DNA of 64,000 bases from Rhodobacter xanthinilyticus (GTDB taxonomy: Bacteria > Pseudomonadota > Alphaproteobacteria > Rhodobacterales > Rhodobacteraceae), in NCBI RefSeq assembly GCF_001856665.1, contig NZ_CP017781.1:1459501-1523500 (forward strand), given 5' to 3'. The notes below the pieces were generated by a model, which did not search any database, was not told where the DNA came from, and saw only the letters and a list, made by a program, of their open reading frames with translations. The position numbers and the translations under genes are program-made. Below, piece after piece: positions 1 to 8,654 of the stretch (positions are counted from its first letter, which is position 1; each line of letters starts with the position of its first letter).

Positions 1-141
1 ACCAGCTATCAACTCCGCGCGGGCGACAGCTTCGCCTTCCGCTCGACGCTGCTCCATGCCTTCCGCAACGACGGCGCGGAGCGCGCGGTGATCCTCTGGG
101 TGAATTCCACCAAACCCTCGGAGGTGCGCGATGCCGACTGA
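1..141 (+). CDS. C-terminal end of a cupin-domain protein, probably an HTH-cupin regulator (partial)
   Basis: The frame is open from the left edge and ends at a TGA at 139-141, giving 46 residues. The segment AGDSFAFRSTLLHAFRN followed by a hydrophobic strand (RAVILWVNS) looks like the last strands of a small cupin barrel, the usual C-terminus of PuuR-type HTH-cupin regulators. The stop overlaps the ATG of the ATPase gene by 11 bp, so the two are translationally linked. The next genes are a polyamine-type ATPase and an aldehyde dehydrogenase, which fits a local regulator of amine catabolism. The DNA-binding half lies outside the window, so the regulator call is inferred from this tail and the context. 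Confidence 0.55.
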   Translation, partial: TSYQLRAGDSFAFRSTLLHAFRNDGAERAVILWVNSTKPSEVRDAD

Positions 142-1195
142 CCCGCTCCTGAGCCTGCGCGGCGTGTCGAAGGATTTCGGCGGCGGCGTCTTCGGCCTGC
201 GCGACATCGATCTCGACATCGCGCGCGGCGAATTCGTCAGCCTCCTTGGCCCCTCGGGCTGCGGCAAGACCACCACGCTGCGGGTGATCGCGGGGTTCGA
301 GGCGCCGACCGCCGGCCAGGTGCTGCTCGAGGGCCGCGAGATCGGCCATCTGCCGCCGAACCGCCGCCCCGTGAACACCGTCTTTCAGGATTACGCGGTC
401 TTCCCGCATATGGATGTCGCCGAGAACGTGGCCTTCGGGCTCTCGGTGCGCGGCACCGCGCGCGGCGAGATCAGCCGCCGCGTCGCGCAGGCGCTCGAGC
501 TCGTGGGCCTGGCCGACAAGGCCAAGCGCCCCGTCGCCGCGCTCTCGGGCGGCCAGCGCCAGCGCGTCGCGCTCGCCCGCGCGATCATCTGCGAGCCGCA
601 GGTGCTGCTCCTCGATGAGCCGCTCTCGGCGCTCGATGCGAGCCTGCGCGAGCAGATGCAGGTCGAGCTCAAGGCGCTCCAGCACCGGCTCGGCACCACC
701 TTCGTGATGGTCACCCATGACCAGACCGAGGCGCTCTCGATCTCCGACCGGATCGCGGTGATGAGCGGCGGGCAGATCGAGCAGATCGCCACCCCCGCCG
801 AGCTCTACGACCGCCCCGCGACCCGCTTCGTCGCGGGCTTCATCGGCACGATGAACCTGCTGGGCGGGCGCGCGACGGGCGACGGGCGGGTCGCGGGCGG
901 CGGGCTGACGCTGCCGGTCGAGGGGGCAGGGGCCTTGCCCGCGGGCGCGCCCGTCACGCTCGGGCTGCGCCCCGAGGATCTCATCCTCGTGCCCCCGGGC
1001 CCCGAGACCGCGGCGCTGACCGTCACCACCACCGTCTTCCACGGCCGCAGCCTGCGGGTCGTCGGCCATCTGGCCGATGGCGCCGAGGTGGTGCTCGATA
1101 TCCCCCGCGCCGCGGCGCAAAGCCTGCCCGCCGATGGCGCGCAGGCCGCCCTTGCGCTGCGCCCCGGCGCCGGCGCGATCCTGCTTCCGGCCTAA
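131..1195 (+). CDS. ABC transporter ATP-binding protein, PotA/FbpC type (polyamine-like)
   Basis: A 354-residue cytoplasmic ATPase that would energise import of a small cationic or organic solute. Walker A is GPSGCGKTT at residues 40-48. The Q-loop is in VFQDYAVFPHM, the signature LSGGQRQRVALARA begins near residue 138, and Walker B LLLDEPLSALD begins near 159, followed by the switch His in VTHDQTEA. The C-terminal 110 residues have the TOBE-like fold expected of the PotA/MalK/FbpC group, with TMNLLGGRA and LGLRPEDL segments. The start overlaps the upstream regulator's stop. Its permeases and binding protein are not downstream, so they must lie left of the window. Substrate is inferred only from family and from the adjacent aldehyde dehydrogenase. 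Confidence 0.85.
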   Translation: MPTDPLLSLRGVSKDFGGGVFGLRDIDLDIARGEFVSLLGPSGCGKTTTLRVIAGFEAPTAGQVLLEGREIGHLPPNRRPVNTVFQDYAVFPHMDVAENVAFGLSVRGTARGEISRRVAQALELVGLADKAKRPVAALSGGQRQRVALARAIICEPQVLLLDEPLSALDASLREQMQVELKALQHRLGTTFVMVTHDQTEALSISDRIAVMSGGQIEQIATPAELYDRPATRFVAGFIGTMNLLGGRATGDGRVAGGGLTLPVEGAGALPAGAPVTLGLRPEDLILVPPGPETAALTVTTTVFHGRSLRVVGHLADGAEVVLDIPRAAAQSLPADGAQAALALRPGAGAILLPA

Positions 1196-1215
1196 AGCCG
1201 CCCGTTTTCGAGGAG

Positions 1216-2646
1216 ATGTCCATGTCCAATGCCCTGAAATTCTATATCGACGGCGCCTGGGTCGCGCCTGCCACCGACGCCACGCTCGAGGTGATCAACC
1301 CCGCCACCGAGGCGCCCTATGCCGCGATCGCGCTGGGCACCGAGGCCGATGTGAACCGCGCCGTGGCCGCCGCGCGCGCCGCTTTCCCGGACTGGGCCGC
1401 GCGCCCGGTGGCCGAGCGCATCGCCGCCGCCAAGCGCCTCCTGGCCGTCTACATGGCTCGCTATGAGGAGATGGCGCAGGCGATCAGCGCCGAGATGGGC
1501 GCGCCGATCACCTGGGCGCGCGAGGCGCAGGCCTATGCCGGCCAGGGCCATCTCGAGGCCACGATCGCCGCCGCCGAGCGCTTCGAATGGGAAACCATGC
1601 GCGGCCCGACCCGGATCCTGCGCGAGCCGGTCGGCGTTTGCGCGCTGATCACGCCCTGGAACTGGCCGATGAACCAGATCATGTGCAAGGTCGCGCCGGC
1701 GCTGATCGCGGGCTGCACGGTAGTGCTCAAACCCTCGGAAATCGCGCCGATGTCGGGGGTGCTGTTTGCCGAGATGATCGACGCCGCGGGCCTGCCGCCG
1801 GGCGTTTTCAACATGGTCAACGGCACCGGCCCCGATGTCGGGCAGGTGATGTCGGGCCATCCGGATGTCGACATGGTCTCCTTCACCGGCTCGACGCGGG
1901 CGGGCGTGATCGTGGCGCGCACCGCGGCCGAGACGGTCAAGCGCGTGGCGCAGGAGCTTGGCGGCAAATCGCCCAATATCGTCCTGCCCGACGCCGATTT
2001 CGCGAAAGCCGTGCGCGAGGGCACGATCGGGGTGATGAACAACACCGGCCAAAGCTGCGACGCGCCGACGCGGATGCTCGTGCCCGCCGCGCGGATGGCC
2101 GAGGCGATGGCGATTGCGGCCGAGGCGGCGGCGGGCGTGGTCGTGGGCGACCCGGCCGAGGAGGCGACCACCATGGGCCCGCTGGTCTCGGCGCTGCAGT
2201 TCGAGAAGGTGCAACGCCTGATCGCGGCGGGCCTCGCCGAGGGCGCGACGCTCGCCTGCGGGGGCCTTGGCAAACCCGAGGGGCGCGCCACCGGCTATTT
2301 CGTCAAGCCCACGGTTTTTGGCAATGTCACCAATGACATGACCATCGCGCGCGAGGAAATCTTCGGCCCCGTCCTGTCGATCATCGGCTATCAGACGGTG
2401 GAGGAGGCGATCGCCATCGCCAATGATACCCCCTACGGGCTCGCCGCCTATCTCCAGGGCGAAGACCTCGCGCAGATCCGCGCCGTGGCGCGGCGGCTGC
2501 GCGCGGGGTCGGTCTATGTCAACGGCCCCGATTGGGATCTCTTCGCGCCCTTCGGCGGCTACAAGCAATCGGGCAATGGCCGCGAATATGCCGATTGGGC
2601 GATCCATGATTTCACCGAGATCAAAGGCGTCGTCGGCTGGGGCTGA
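1216..2646 (+). CDS. NAD(P)-dependent aldehyde dehydrogenase
   Basis: A full-length 476-residue member of the aldehyde dehydrogenase superfamily, oxidising an aldehyde to the acid in the cytoplasm. Visible landmarks are the cofactor segment ITPWNWPMNQ, the general-base Glu247 in QELGGKSPN, the nucleophile Cys281 in NNTGQSCDAPTR, and the C-terminal EEIFGPVLSI and PFGGYKQSGNGRE motifs. It starts 20 bp after the ATPase stop, so it is probably in the same operon and acts on the aldehyde derived from the imported compound. An intrinsic terminator follows 40 bp after the stop. Exact substrate is unknown; an aminoaldehyde is a reasonable guess. Confidence 0.88.
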   Translation: MSMSNALKFYIDGAWVAPATDATLEVINPATEAPYAAIALGTEADVNRAVAAARAAFPDWAARPVAERIAAAKRLLAVYMARYEEMAQAISAEMGAPITWAREAQAYAGQGHLEATIAAAERFEWETMRGPTRILREPVGVCALITPWNWPMNQIMCKVAPALIAGCTVVLKPSEIAPMSGVLFAEMIDAAGLPPGVFNMVNGTGPDVGQVMSGHPDVDMVSFTGSTRAGVIVARTAAETVKRVAQELGGKSPNIVLPDADFAKAVREGTIGVMNNTGQSCDAPTRMLVPAARMAEAMAIAAEAAAGVVVGDPAEEATTMGPLVSALQFEKVQRLIAAGLAEGATLACGGLGKPEGRATGYFVKPTVFGNVTNDMTIAREEIFGPVLSIIGYQTVEEAIAIANDTPYGLAAYLQGEDLAQIRAVARRLRAGSVYVNGPDWDLFAPFGGYKQSGNGREYADWAIHDFTEIKGVVGWG

Positions 2647-2684
2647 GGCACCCCTGATCCCCGGCCCCGACCCCCGGCCCTGAA

Positions 2685-2708
2685 GGCGGCGCTTCGGCGC
2701 CGCTTTTT
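2685..2708 (+). terminator. Intrinsic terminator after the aldehyde dehydrogenase
   Basis: A perfect 7-bp GC stem (GCGGCGC/GCGCCGC, 2686-2703) closed by a TTCG tetraloop is followed directly by five T residues. It lies 40 bp after the dehydrogenase stop and separates that operon from the haem operon. Confidence 0.88.
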
Positions 2709-2733
2709 CTGTTTTCGGGGCGCACAGGCAATC

Positions 2734-2760
2734 TTGACATTTTAACTCGGATAAGCGAGT
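2734..2760 (+). promoter_or_regulatory. Putative promoter and operator of the haem operon
   Basis: TTGACA at 2734-2739 is a consensus -35 element 89 bp upstream of hmuR. It is followed by ACTCG-GATAAG-CGAGT (2745-2760), a perfect 5-bp inverted repeat with a 6-bp spacer lying between -35 and the expected -10. That position suits an iron- or haem-responsive repressor. A loose IRO-like TGA-N9-TCG also overlaps (2735-2749). No strong -10 hexamer is visible. Which regulator (RirA, Irr, Fur/Mur or another) binds is not determined. Confidence 0.45.
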
Positions 2761-2827
2761 CCTCCCCCCGAACCGCTGCCAGCTCTCCCGCCAGCCGCCC
2801 TTTTCGCGTCTTGACCGGGAGTCTCTC

Positions 2828-4822
2828 ATGCGCCTCACCGCGCGGCATCTGGCCGCCTTCCTGCTCACCTCCACCGCCCTGAGCGCGCCGCTCGGCGCCC
2901 AATCGCTCGACGGCCCGACCTATCTGGGCCAGATCGTGATCGGTTATGCCGAGGACGGCACGCCGATTTTCGCGGGCGAAAATGCCACCCATCTGGGCGA
3001 GGCCGATCTGCGCGGCGCGACCTCTACCACCGATCTCGACGGGCTGCTGCGCCAGCAGACCTCGGTCTTCACCCAGAAAGACCCGGGCAACCCCGGCCTT
3101 GCGGTCAATATCCGCGGCTTCGAGGGCTCGGGGCGGGTCGCGATGTCGGTCGATGGCGTGCCGCAGAGCTACCGGCTGACCGGCCATTCGGCGCAGGGCT
3201 TCACCTTCGTCGATGAAAACTTCGTCACCGGCGTCGATATCACCCGCGGGCCGGTCACCGCGACGGGCGGCTCGGGCTACGCGGGCGCGGTCGATTTCCG
3301 CACGATCGAGGCGGGCGATGTGCTCAAAGACGGCGCGAGCCGCGGCGCGCTCTTGCGCTTCGATTATGCCGATAACGGTGAGGCCGCCTCGGGCATGGCC
3401 GCGACCGCGATGAAAGCGGGGCGGCTCGACATGCTCCTCGCGCTCAGCCGCCACACCGGCGACGATTACGAGGACGGCGCCGATACGCCCGTCGCCAACA
3501 CTTATCAGGACATCTCCTCGCAGCTCTTCAAGCTCGGCTATGACCTGAGCGATGCCCAGCGGATCGGGCTCTCGGTGATGCATTACGAGACCGATTTCTT
3601 CGCCACGAGCTACCGCCAGGCGCTGAGCAACGATATCGCCAAGCTCTCCTATCGCTATGCGCCGGGCGACGGGCGGGTCGATCTGCGCCTCAACGCCTAT
3701 ACCGGCAAGACCGAGACCGACTGGATCGCGGGCACGGGCTCCGCGGTCGGGCGGGTGATGTCGACCCGCACCACCGGCTTTGACGCGACCAATACTTCGG
3801 AATTTGCGCTCGGCGCCTGGGCGCTGACCTCGGCGAACGGCTTCGAGGCCGCGCAGGACCGGCTCGGCGGCACGGCGGGCGGGGTGAACCCGACCTCGGG
3901 CACCGCGCGCCGCGCCGCCGTTTTCTCGGAAAACGTCTTCCGCAACGGCCCCTGGGAGATCACCGCCGGGCTGCGCGGCGCCTCCTACCGGCTCGAGGGC
4001 CAGGCCTCGCAGGGCGCGATCGATATCGACAACAGCTCGCTCGACCCGAAACTGACGCTCGCCTATCAGCTCACCCCCGCGCTGCAACCCTATCTGACGC
4101 TCTCGCGCGCGATGCGCGCGCCGACGCTGCAAGAGACCATGCTCGGCGGCACCCATCCGGGCGGCGGCATCGGCATGATCGCGAACCCCGCGCTCGAGGC
4201 CGAGACCGAGGAGGGCTTCGAGATCGGCTTCAACATCGACCGCGAGGGGCTTTTCGCGGCGGGCGACCGGCTCTCGGGGCGGGTGAATTACTACGACATG
4301 TCGGTCGAGAATTACATCGTCACCAGCATGGCCTTCACCAATGCCTTCGGCCAGACCGGCGCGGCTTTCGTCAACGTGCCCGGCACCTCGAAGACCAAGG
4401 GTCTCGAGCTCGAGCTCGCCTATGGCTGGCAAAGCTATGATCTTGGGCTGAGCTACACCCATAACGACAGCACCCTGCCGAGCCAGATGCCGGGGCTCGG
4501 CGCGGGGCAATATCTGCCCGATGACACGCTCTCCCTGCGGCTCTCGAAGCGCCTGATGGAGGACCGCCTCACGCTCGGCGCGCAGTATAACTACGTCTCG
4601 GGCGGGCTCTTCACCGATACCTATACGAGCACCCCCTATCAGAAGGACACGAGCTATGAGCTCGTCGATCTCTTCGCGAGCTATGCCGTGACCGAGGATG
4701 CGCTGGTCTATGCCAAGGTCACCAACCTCTTCGACGAGACCTATGTGCCCTGGCTCTCCGCCTCGGCCACCGAGAACGGCCAGGGCCGCACCTTCCATAT
4801 CGGCACCTCGCTGCGCTTCTGA
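2828..4822 (+). CDS. hmuR: TonB-dependent haem receptor
   Basis: A 664-residue outer-membrane receptor. Residues 1-24 form a signal peptide ending near LGAQS. A plug domain follows (about 45-160, LLRQQTSVFTQ...NIRGFEGSGRVAMSVDGVPQ), then a beta-barrel ending in the typical C-terminal Phe (HIGTSLRF). The haem-receptor signature is recognisable but degenerate: MRAP at 429-432 for FRAP, His443, then NPALEAE for NPNL. FRAP...His...NPNL is the known ligand region of haem/haemoglobin receptors. It is the first gene of a six-gene run continuing with haem handling and import, which supports the call strongly. TonB/ExbBD are not in the window. Confidence 0.9.
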   Translation: MRLTARHLAAFLLTSTALSAPLGAQSLDGPTYLGQIVIGYAEDGTPIFAGENATHLGEADLRGATSTTDLDGLLRQQTSVFTQKDPGNPGLAVNIRGFEGSGRVAMSVDGVPQSYRLTGHSAQGFTFVDENFVTGVDITRGPVTATGGSGYAGAVDFRTIEAGDVLKDGASRGALLRFDYADNGEAASGMAATAMKAGRLDMLLALSRHTGDDYEDGADTPVANTYQDISSQLFKLGYDLSDAQRIGLSVMHYETDFFATSYRQALSNDIAKLSYRYAPGDGRVDLRLNAYTGKTETDWIAGTGSAVGRVMSTRTTGFDATNTSEFALGAWALTSANGFEAAQDRLGGTAGGVNPTSGTARRAAVFSENVFRNGPWEITAGLRGASYRLEGQASQGAIDIDNSSLDPKLTLAYQLTPALQPYLTLSRAMRAPTLQETMLGGTHPGGGIGMIANPALEAETEEGFEIGFNIDREGLFAAGDRLSGRVNYYDMSVENYIVTSMAFTNAFGQTGAAFVNVPGTSKTKGLELELAYGWQSYDLGLSYTHNDSTLPSQMPGLGAGQYLPDDTLSLRLSKRLMEDRLTLGAQYNYVSGGLFTDTYTSTPYQKDTSYELVDLFASYAVTEDALVYAKVTNLFDETYVPWLSASATENGQGRTFHIGTSLRF

Positions 4823-4834
4823 CCCCGGAGATTT

Positions 4835-5893
4835 GTGATGAAACCCACCCCTGAGATGATCCGCGCGGCCCGCGCCGACGCCCCGAAAACCCGCGCCCGC
4901 GATCTGGCCGCAAGCCTCGGCATCACCGAGGCCGAGCTCTGCGCGGCCTTCGTGGGCGCGGGCGCGACGCGCATCGCCGCCCACCCCGACGCGCTCATCC
5001 CCCGGCTCGCGGCTTTCGGGCCCCTGATGGCGCTGACCCGCAACGAGAGCTGCGTGATCGAGAAAGTCGGCGTCTATGATGGCTACCGCCCCGGCCCCCA
5101 TGCCGCGCTCGTCGTCCATGAAGAGATCGACCTGCGGATCTTCCCGCGCCATTGGGTGCATGGCTTCGCGCTGGAGGAGGAGGGGCCCGCGGGCCCGAAA
5201 CGCTCGCTCCAGATCTTCGATGCGGCGGGCGAGGCGGTCCACAAGATCTACCTGCGGCCCGAGAGCGATGCGGGCGCCTGGGCGCCGCTTCTGGCCGATC
5301 TGCGCCTTGCCGATCAGGGCGCGGCCCTCGATCTTGCGCCCCGCGCGGCCCCCGAGGCGCCCCGCGCAGCGCCCGAGCGGCGCGCCGAGCTGATCGCGGG
5401 CTGGGAGGCGCTGACCGATACCCATCAGTTCCTGCGCCTGTGCGCGCGGCTCAAGATGAACCGGCTCGGCGCCTATCGGCTGGCGGGCGCGCCCTATGCC
5501 CGCCGCCTCGCGCCCGGCGCGGTCGAGCGGCTGCTCGCGCAGGCCGCCGAGATCGCCGTGCCGATCATGGTCTTCGTCGGCAATCAGGGCATGATCGAGA
5601 TCCACACCGGCCCGATCAAACGCGTGGTCGAGATGGGCCCCTGGATCAACGTGCTCGACCCGGGCTTCGATTTCCACCTGCGCACCGACCATATCGCCGA
5701 GGTCTACCGGGTGGTGAAGAACACCGCCCGCGGCCCGGCCCATTCGGTCGAGGTCTTTGACGCGGACGGCGGGCTGATCGCGCAGATCTTTGGCGTGCTG
5801 AAGGCGGGCGAGGGGGCGGTCTCGGCCTGGAACGCGCTGGTTGCGGGGCTGCCCGAGGCCGAAGGCGCCGCCGTGCTGGAGGGCGCGCAATGA
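4835..5893 (+). CDS. hmuS: Haem-degrading / haem-binding cytoplasmic protein, HemS/HmuS family
   Basis: A 352-residue cytoplasmic protein of the HemS/ChuS/HmuS family, which receives imported haem and in some members cleaves it. It shows the expected internal duplication: a first half with VGVYDGYRPGPHAALVV and RIFPRHWVHGF, and a second half with GNQGMIEIHTGPI, LDPGFDFHLRTDHIAEVYRVVK and a final IFGVLKAGE. Size fits the family (about 340-350 residues). It starts 12 bp after hmuR and its stop overlaps the ATG of hmuT (ATGA), showing tight operon coupling. Confidence 0.9.
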   Translation: MMKPTPEMIRAARADAPKTRARDLAASLGITEAELCAAFVGAGATRIAAHPDALIPRLAAFGPLMALTRNESCVIEKVGVYDGYRPGPHAALVVHEEIDLRIFPRHWVHGFALEEEGPAGPKRSLQIFDAAGEAVHKIYLRPESDAGAWAPLLADLRLADQGAALDLAPRAAPEAPRAAPERRAELIAGWEALTDTHQFLRLCARLKMNRLGAYRLAGAPYARRLAPGAVERLLAQAAEIAVPIMVFVGNQGMIEIHTGPIKRVVEMGPWINVLDPGFDFHLRTDHIAEVYRVVKNTARGPAHSVEVFDADGGLIAQIFGVLKAGEGAVSAWNALVAGLPEAEGAAVLEGAQ

Positions 5894-6741
5894 TCCGTGC
5901 GGGGCTGATCGCGCTGCTTCTGTGGCCCGCGCTCGCGCGCGCCGAGGGCCCCGGCCGGGTGCTCTCGGTCGGCGGCGGCGTCACCGAGATCGTCTATGCG
6001 CTGGGCGAGGAGGCCCGCCTCGTCGGGCGCGACACGACCTCGACCTTCCCGCCCGCGGCCGCGGCGCTGCCCGATGTGGGCTATATGCGCCAGCTCTCGC
6101 CCGAGGGGATGCTCTCGGTCGCGCCCGATCTGATCTTGCTCAGCGCGGGCGCGGGCCCGGCCGAGACGCTCGAGACGCTGGGCGCGGCGGGGGTGGCGAT
6201 GGTCACGATCCCCGAGGGGATCACCCCGCAGGCGGTGACCGAGAAGGTCGCCGCGGTGGCGGCGGCGCTGGGCGTGTCCGAGAAGGGCGCGGAGCTGAAC
6301 GCGCGCCTCGCGGCCGAGATGGCGGCGGCGCAGGCCGCCGTCGCGGCCGAGCCCGGCCCGGCCCCCAAGGTCTTGTTCATCCTTGGCAATTCCGGCGGGC
6401 GGCTGACCGGCGCGGGGGCCGGGACCGCGGCGCAGGCGATGATCGACCTCGCCGGCGGCGAAAACGCCATCACCGGGTTTTCGGGCTACAAGGCGCTCAC
6501 CGATGAGGCGATCGCGGCCGCCGCGCCCGATGTGCTTTTGGTGATGGATCGCGGCGATGGCGGCGCGAGCGAGGGCGCGACGGAGGCCGATTACCTCGCC
6601 CACCCGGCGCTCGCCGCAACGCCGGCGGGGCGCGCGGGGGCCATCGTGCGGATGCCGGGGATGTTCCTTCTGGGCTTTGGCCCGCGCACGCCCGAGGCGA
6701 TCACCGCGCTCCATCGCGCGCTCTTTGCGAAGGCGCGCTGA
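5890..6741 (+). CDS. hmuT: Periplasmic haem-binding protein of the haem ABC importer
   Basis: A 283-residue class III (BtuF/FhuD-type) binding protein. It has a short signal peptide (MIRAGLIALLLWPALARA), then VLSVGGGVTEIVYALG, the standard start of the haem HmuT family, and VGRDTTSTFPPAA. The middle helix region is Ala-rich, typical of the rigid backbone of this class. It overlaps hmuS by four bases and lies one base before hmuU, so it is part of the hmu operon. It would pass haem from HmuR to HmuUV. Confidence 0.92.
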   Translation: MIRAGLIALLLWPALARAEGPGRVLSVGGGVTEIVYALGEEARLVGRDTTSTFPPAAAALPDVGYMRQLSPEGMLSVAPDLILLSAGAGPAETLETLGAAGVAMVTIPEGITPQAVTEKVAAVAAALGVSEKGAELNARLAAEMAAAQAAVAAEPGPAPKVLFILGNSGGRLTGAGAGTAAQAMIDLAGGENAITGFSGYKALTDEAIAAAAPDVLLVMDRGDGGASEGATEADYLAHPALAATPAGRAGAIVRMPGMFLLGFGPRTPEAITALHRALFAKAR

Positions 6742-6742
6742 G

Positions 6743-7798
6743 ATGAGCGCCGCGCCGCTCGCCGCGCCCAAACCCGCCCCCGCCCATCGGCTCCCCGCCG
6801 GGGCGGTGGCGGTGGGGCTTCTCGCGCTCCTCCTCGCCGCCGCCGGGCTCAGCCTCAGCCTCGGCGCCTCGGGCCTTGCGCCCTGGGAGCCGCTCTTGCG
6901 CCCGCTCTCGCCGGTGGAGGCCGCGATCCTCTATGATATCCGCCTGCCAAGGCTGCTGCTTGGCGCGCTCGTCGGCGCGGGGCTCGCGGTCTCGGGGGCG
7001 CTGATGCAGGGGCTGTTTCGCAACCCGCTCGCCGATCCGGGGCTCGTGGGCGTCGGCGCGGGGGCGGGGCTCGGCGCGGTGATCGCGATCGTGCTCGGCG
7101 GCGCGCTGCCCGTCGCGATCCGCGCCGCGACCGGGATCTATCTCGTGCCGCTTTTCGCCTTCGCGGGGGGCTGGGCGGCGGTCGTCGTGCTCTACCGCGT
7201 GGCCAGCCTGCGCGGCCAGACCTCGATCGCGACGATGCTGCTCGCGGGGATCGTCCTTGGCGCGCTCGCCGGCGCGCTCACCGGCATCCTGATCTTCCTC
7301 GCCGATGATGCGCAGCTGCGCGACCTGACCTTCTGGGGGCTCGGCTCGCTCGCCGGAGCGAACTGGCTCAAACTCACCGCCGCGGGGCCGATCCTGCTCG
7401 CCGGGCTCGCGCTCTCGGTGCCGCTCGCGCGCGGGCTCGATGCGATGGCGCTGGGCGAGGCGGTGGCGCGCCACATGGGGGTGCCGGTCGAGCGCGTCAA
7501 ACGCGGCGCGATCCTGGCGGTCGCGGCGATGACCGGGGCGGCGGTGGCGGTCTCGGGCGGGATCGGCTTTCTGGGCATCGTCGTGCCCCATATCCTGCGC
7601 CTCGCGGTGGGGCCGGGGCACCGGCTGCTCTTGCCCCTCTCGGCGCTCTTCGGGGCGGCGCTGCTCATCGGCGCCGATACCGCCGCGCGGCTCGTCGTGG
7701 CGCCCGCCGAGTTGCCGATCGGCATCTTGATGGCGCTGATCGGCGCCCCGGTTTTTCTGTGGATCTTGCTGGCGCGCCGCGCCGTTCTGGAGCTTTGA
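6743..7798 (+). CDS. hmuU: Haem ABC transporter permease, FecCD family
   Basis: A 351-residue inner-membrane permease with about ten hydrophobic segments. Family hallmarks are RLPRLLLGALVGAGLAVSGA, LMQGLFRNPLADPGLVGVG and GGIGFLGIVVPHILRL, the coupling segment that contacts the ATPase. The ATG at 6743, one base after the hmuT stop, gives a protein of normal length. It forms the translocation channel as a dimer with HmuV and receives haem from HmuT. Confidence 0.93.
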   Translation: MSAAPLAAPKPAPAHRLPAGAVAVGLLALLLAAAGLSLSLGASGLAPWEPLLRPLSPVEAAILYDIRLPRLLLGALVGAGLAVSGALMQGLFRNPLADPGLVGVGAGAGLGAVIAIVLGGALPVAIRAATGIYLVPLFAFAGGWAAVVVLYRVASLRGQTSIATMLLAGIVLGALAGALTGILIFLADDAQLRDLTFWGLGSLAGANWLKLTAAGPILLAGLALSVPLARGLDAMALGEAVARHMGVPVERVKRGAILAVAAMTGAAVAVSGGIGFLGIVVPHILRLAVGPGHRLLLPLSALFGAALLIGADTAARLVVAPAELPIGILMALIGAPVFLWILLARRAVLEL

Positions 7799-7799
7799 G

Positions 7800-8582
7800 A
7801 TGCTGCTCGCAACCGGCCTGACCGCGCGGCTTGGTGGCCGCGAGATCCTCCACGGCGTCGATTTCGAGGCCCGCCCGGGCCAGATCACCGCGATCGTGGG
7901 CCCGAATGGCTCGGGGAAAACCACGCTCCTGCGCCGCCTCACCGGCGATCTGGCGGGCGGCGGCGCGATCAGCCTCGAGGGCGAGCGGCTGGCCGATCTC
8001 GCGCCGCGCGCGCTTGCCCGCCGCCGCGCGGTGCTGCCGCAGGCGAGCACGCTGGGCTTTCCCTTCACGCTGCGCGAGGTCGTCGCGATGGGCCATCAGG
8101 CGGGGGCGGCGGCGCATCTCCCCGGCGTCGTCGAGGCGGCGCTGGCCGAGGTCGGGCTGGGCGCGAAGGCCGAGCGCTTCTTTCAGGACATGTCGGGCGG
8201 CGAGCAGGCGCGCGGCCATCTCGCGCGGGTGCGCGCCCAGGTCTGGGAGCCGGTGAGCGAGGGCCGCCCGGCCTGGCTTTTCGTCGATGAACCCGTCGCC
8301 GCGCTCGATATCGGGCATCAGTTGCAGGTGATGGGCGTGCTGCGCCGCTTCGCGCGCGCGGGGGGCGGGGTGGTGGCGGTGATGCATGATCTCAACCTCA
8401 CCGCGATGCATGCGGGCGCGATGGTGCTCATGGAGGGCGGGCGCGTGGCCGCCGCGGGGCGCCCCGCCGAGGTGATGACGGCGCCGCTTCTGTCGCGGGC
8501 CTATCGGTGCGAGCTTTGCCTCAACACCGCGCCGCGCGAGGGGGTCTGGCTCTTGCCGCAGGTGGCGCGGGCGGGGGCTTGA
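7800..8582 (+). CDS. hmuV: Haem ABC transporter ATP-binding protein
   Basis: A 260-residue ATPase of the haemin importer. Walker A is GPNGSGKTT near residues 37-45, the signature is DMSGGEQARGHLARV, Walker B is WLFVDEPVAALD, and the switch His is in AVMHDLNLTAMHA. The signature and the QASTLGFPFTLREVVAMG segment are typical of HmuV. It begins one base after hmuU ends (TGAGATG), so it is co-translated with the permease. Confidence 0.93.
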   Translation: MLLATGLTARLGGREILHGVDFEARPGQITAIVGPNGSGKTTLLRRLTGDLAGGGAISLEGERLADLAPRALARRRAVLPQASTLGFPFTLREVVAMGHQAGAAAHLPGVVEAALAEVGLGAKAERFFQDMSGGEQARGHLARVRAQVWEPVSEGRPAWLFVDEPVAALDIGHQLQVMGVLRRFARAGGGVVAVMHDLNLTAMHAGAMVLMEGGRVAAAGRPAEVMTAPLLSRAYRCELCLNTAPREGVWLLPQVARAGA

Positions 8583-8654
8583 GGGGGAGGGGCGGGGGCT
8601 TGACGCCTCCGCGCCCGCAGCGCAGGTTGCGGCCCCGAACCCGGAGCCCGTCTG

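Noticed and set aside
2621-5890. Very long open frame on the minus strand opposite the haem genes (about 1,090 codons)
   Set aside because: It is antisense to clearly homologous hmuR and hmuS, its product is Arg/Gly/His-rich without any domain, and it arises because high-GC codon bias removes stops from the opposite frame.
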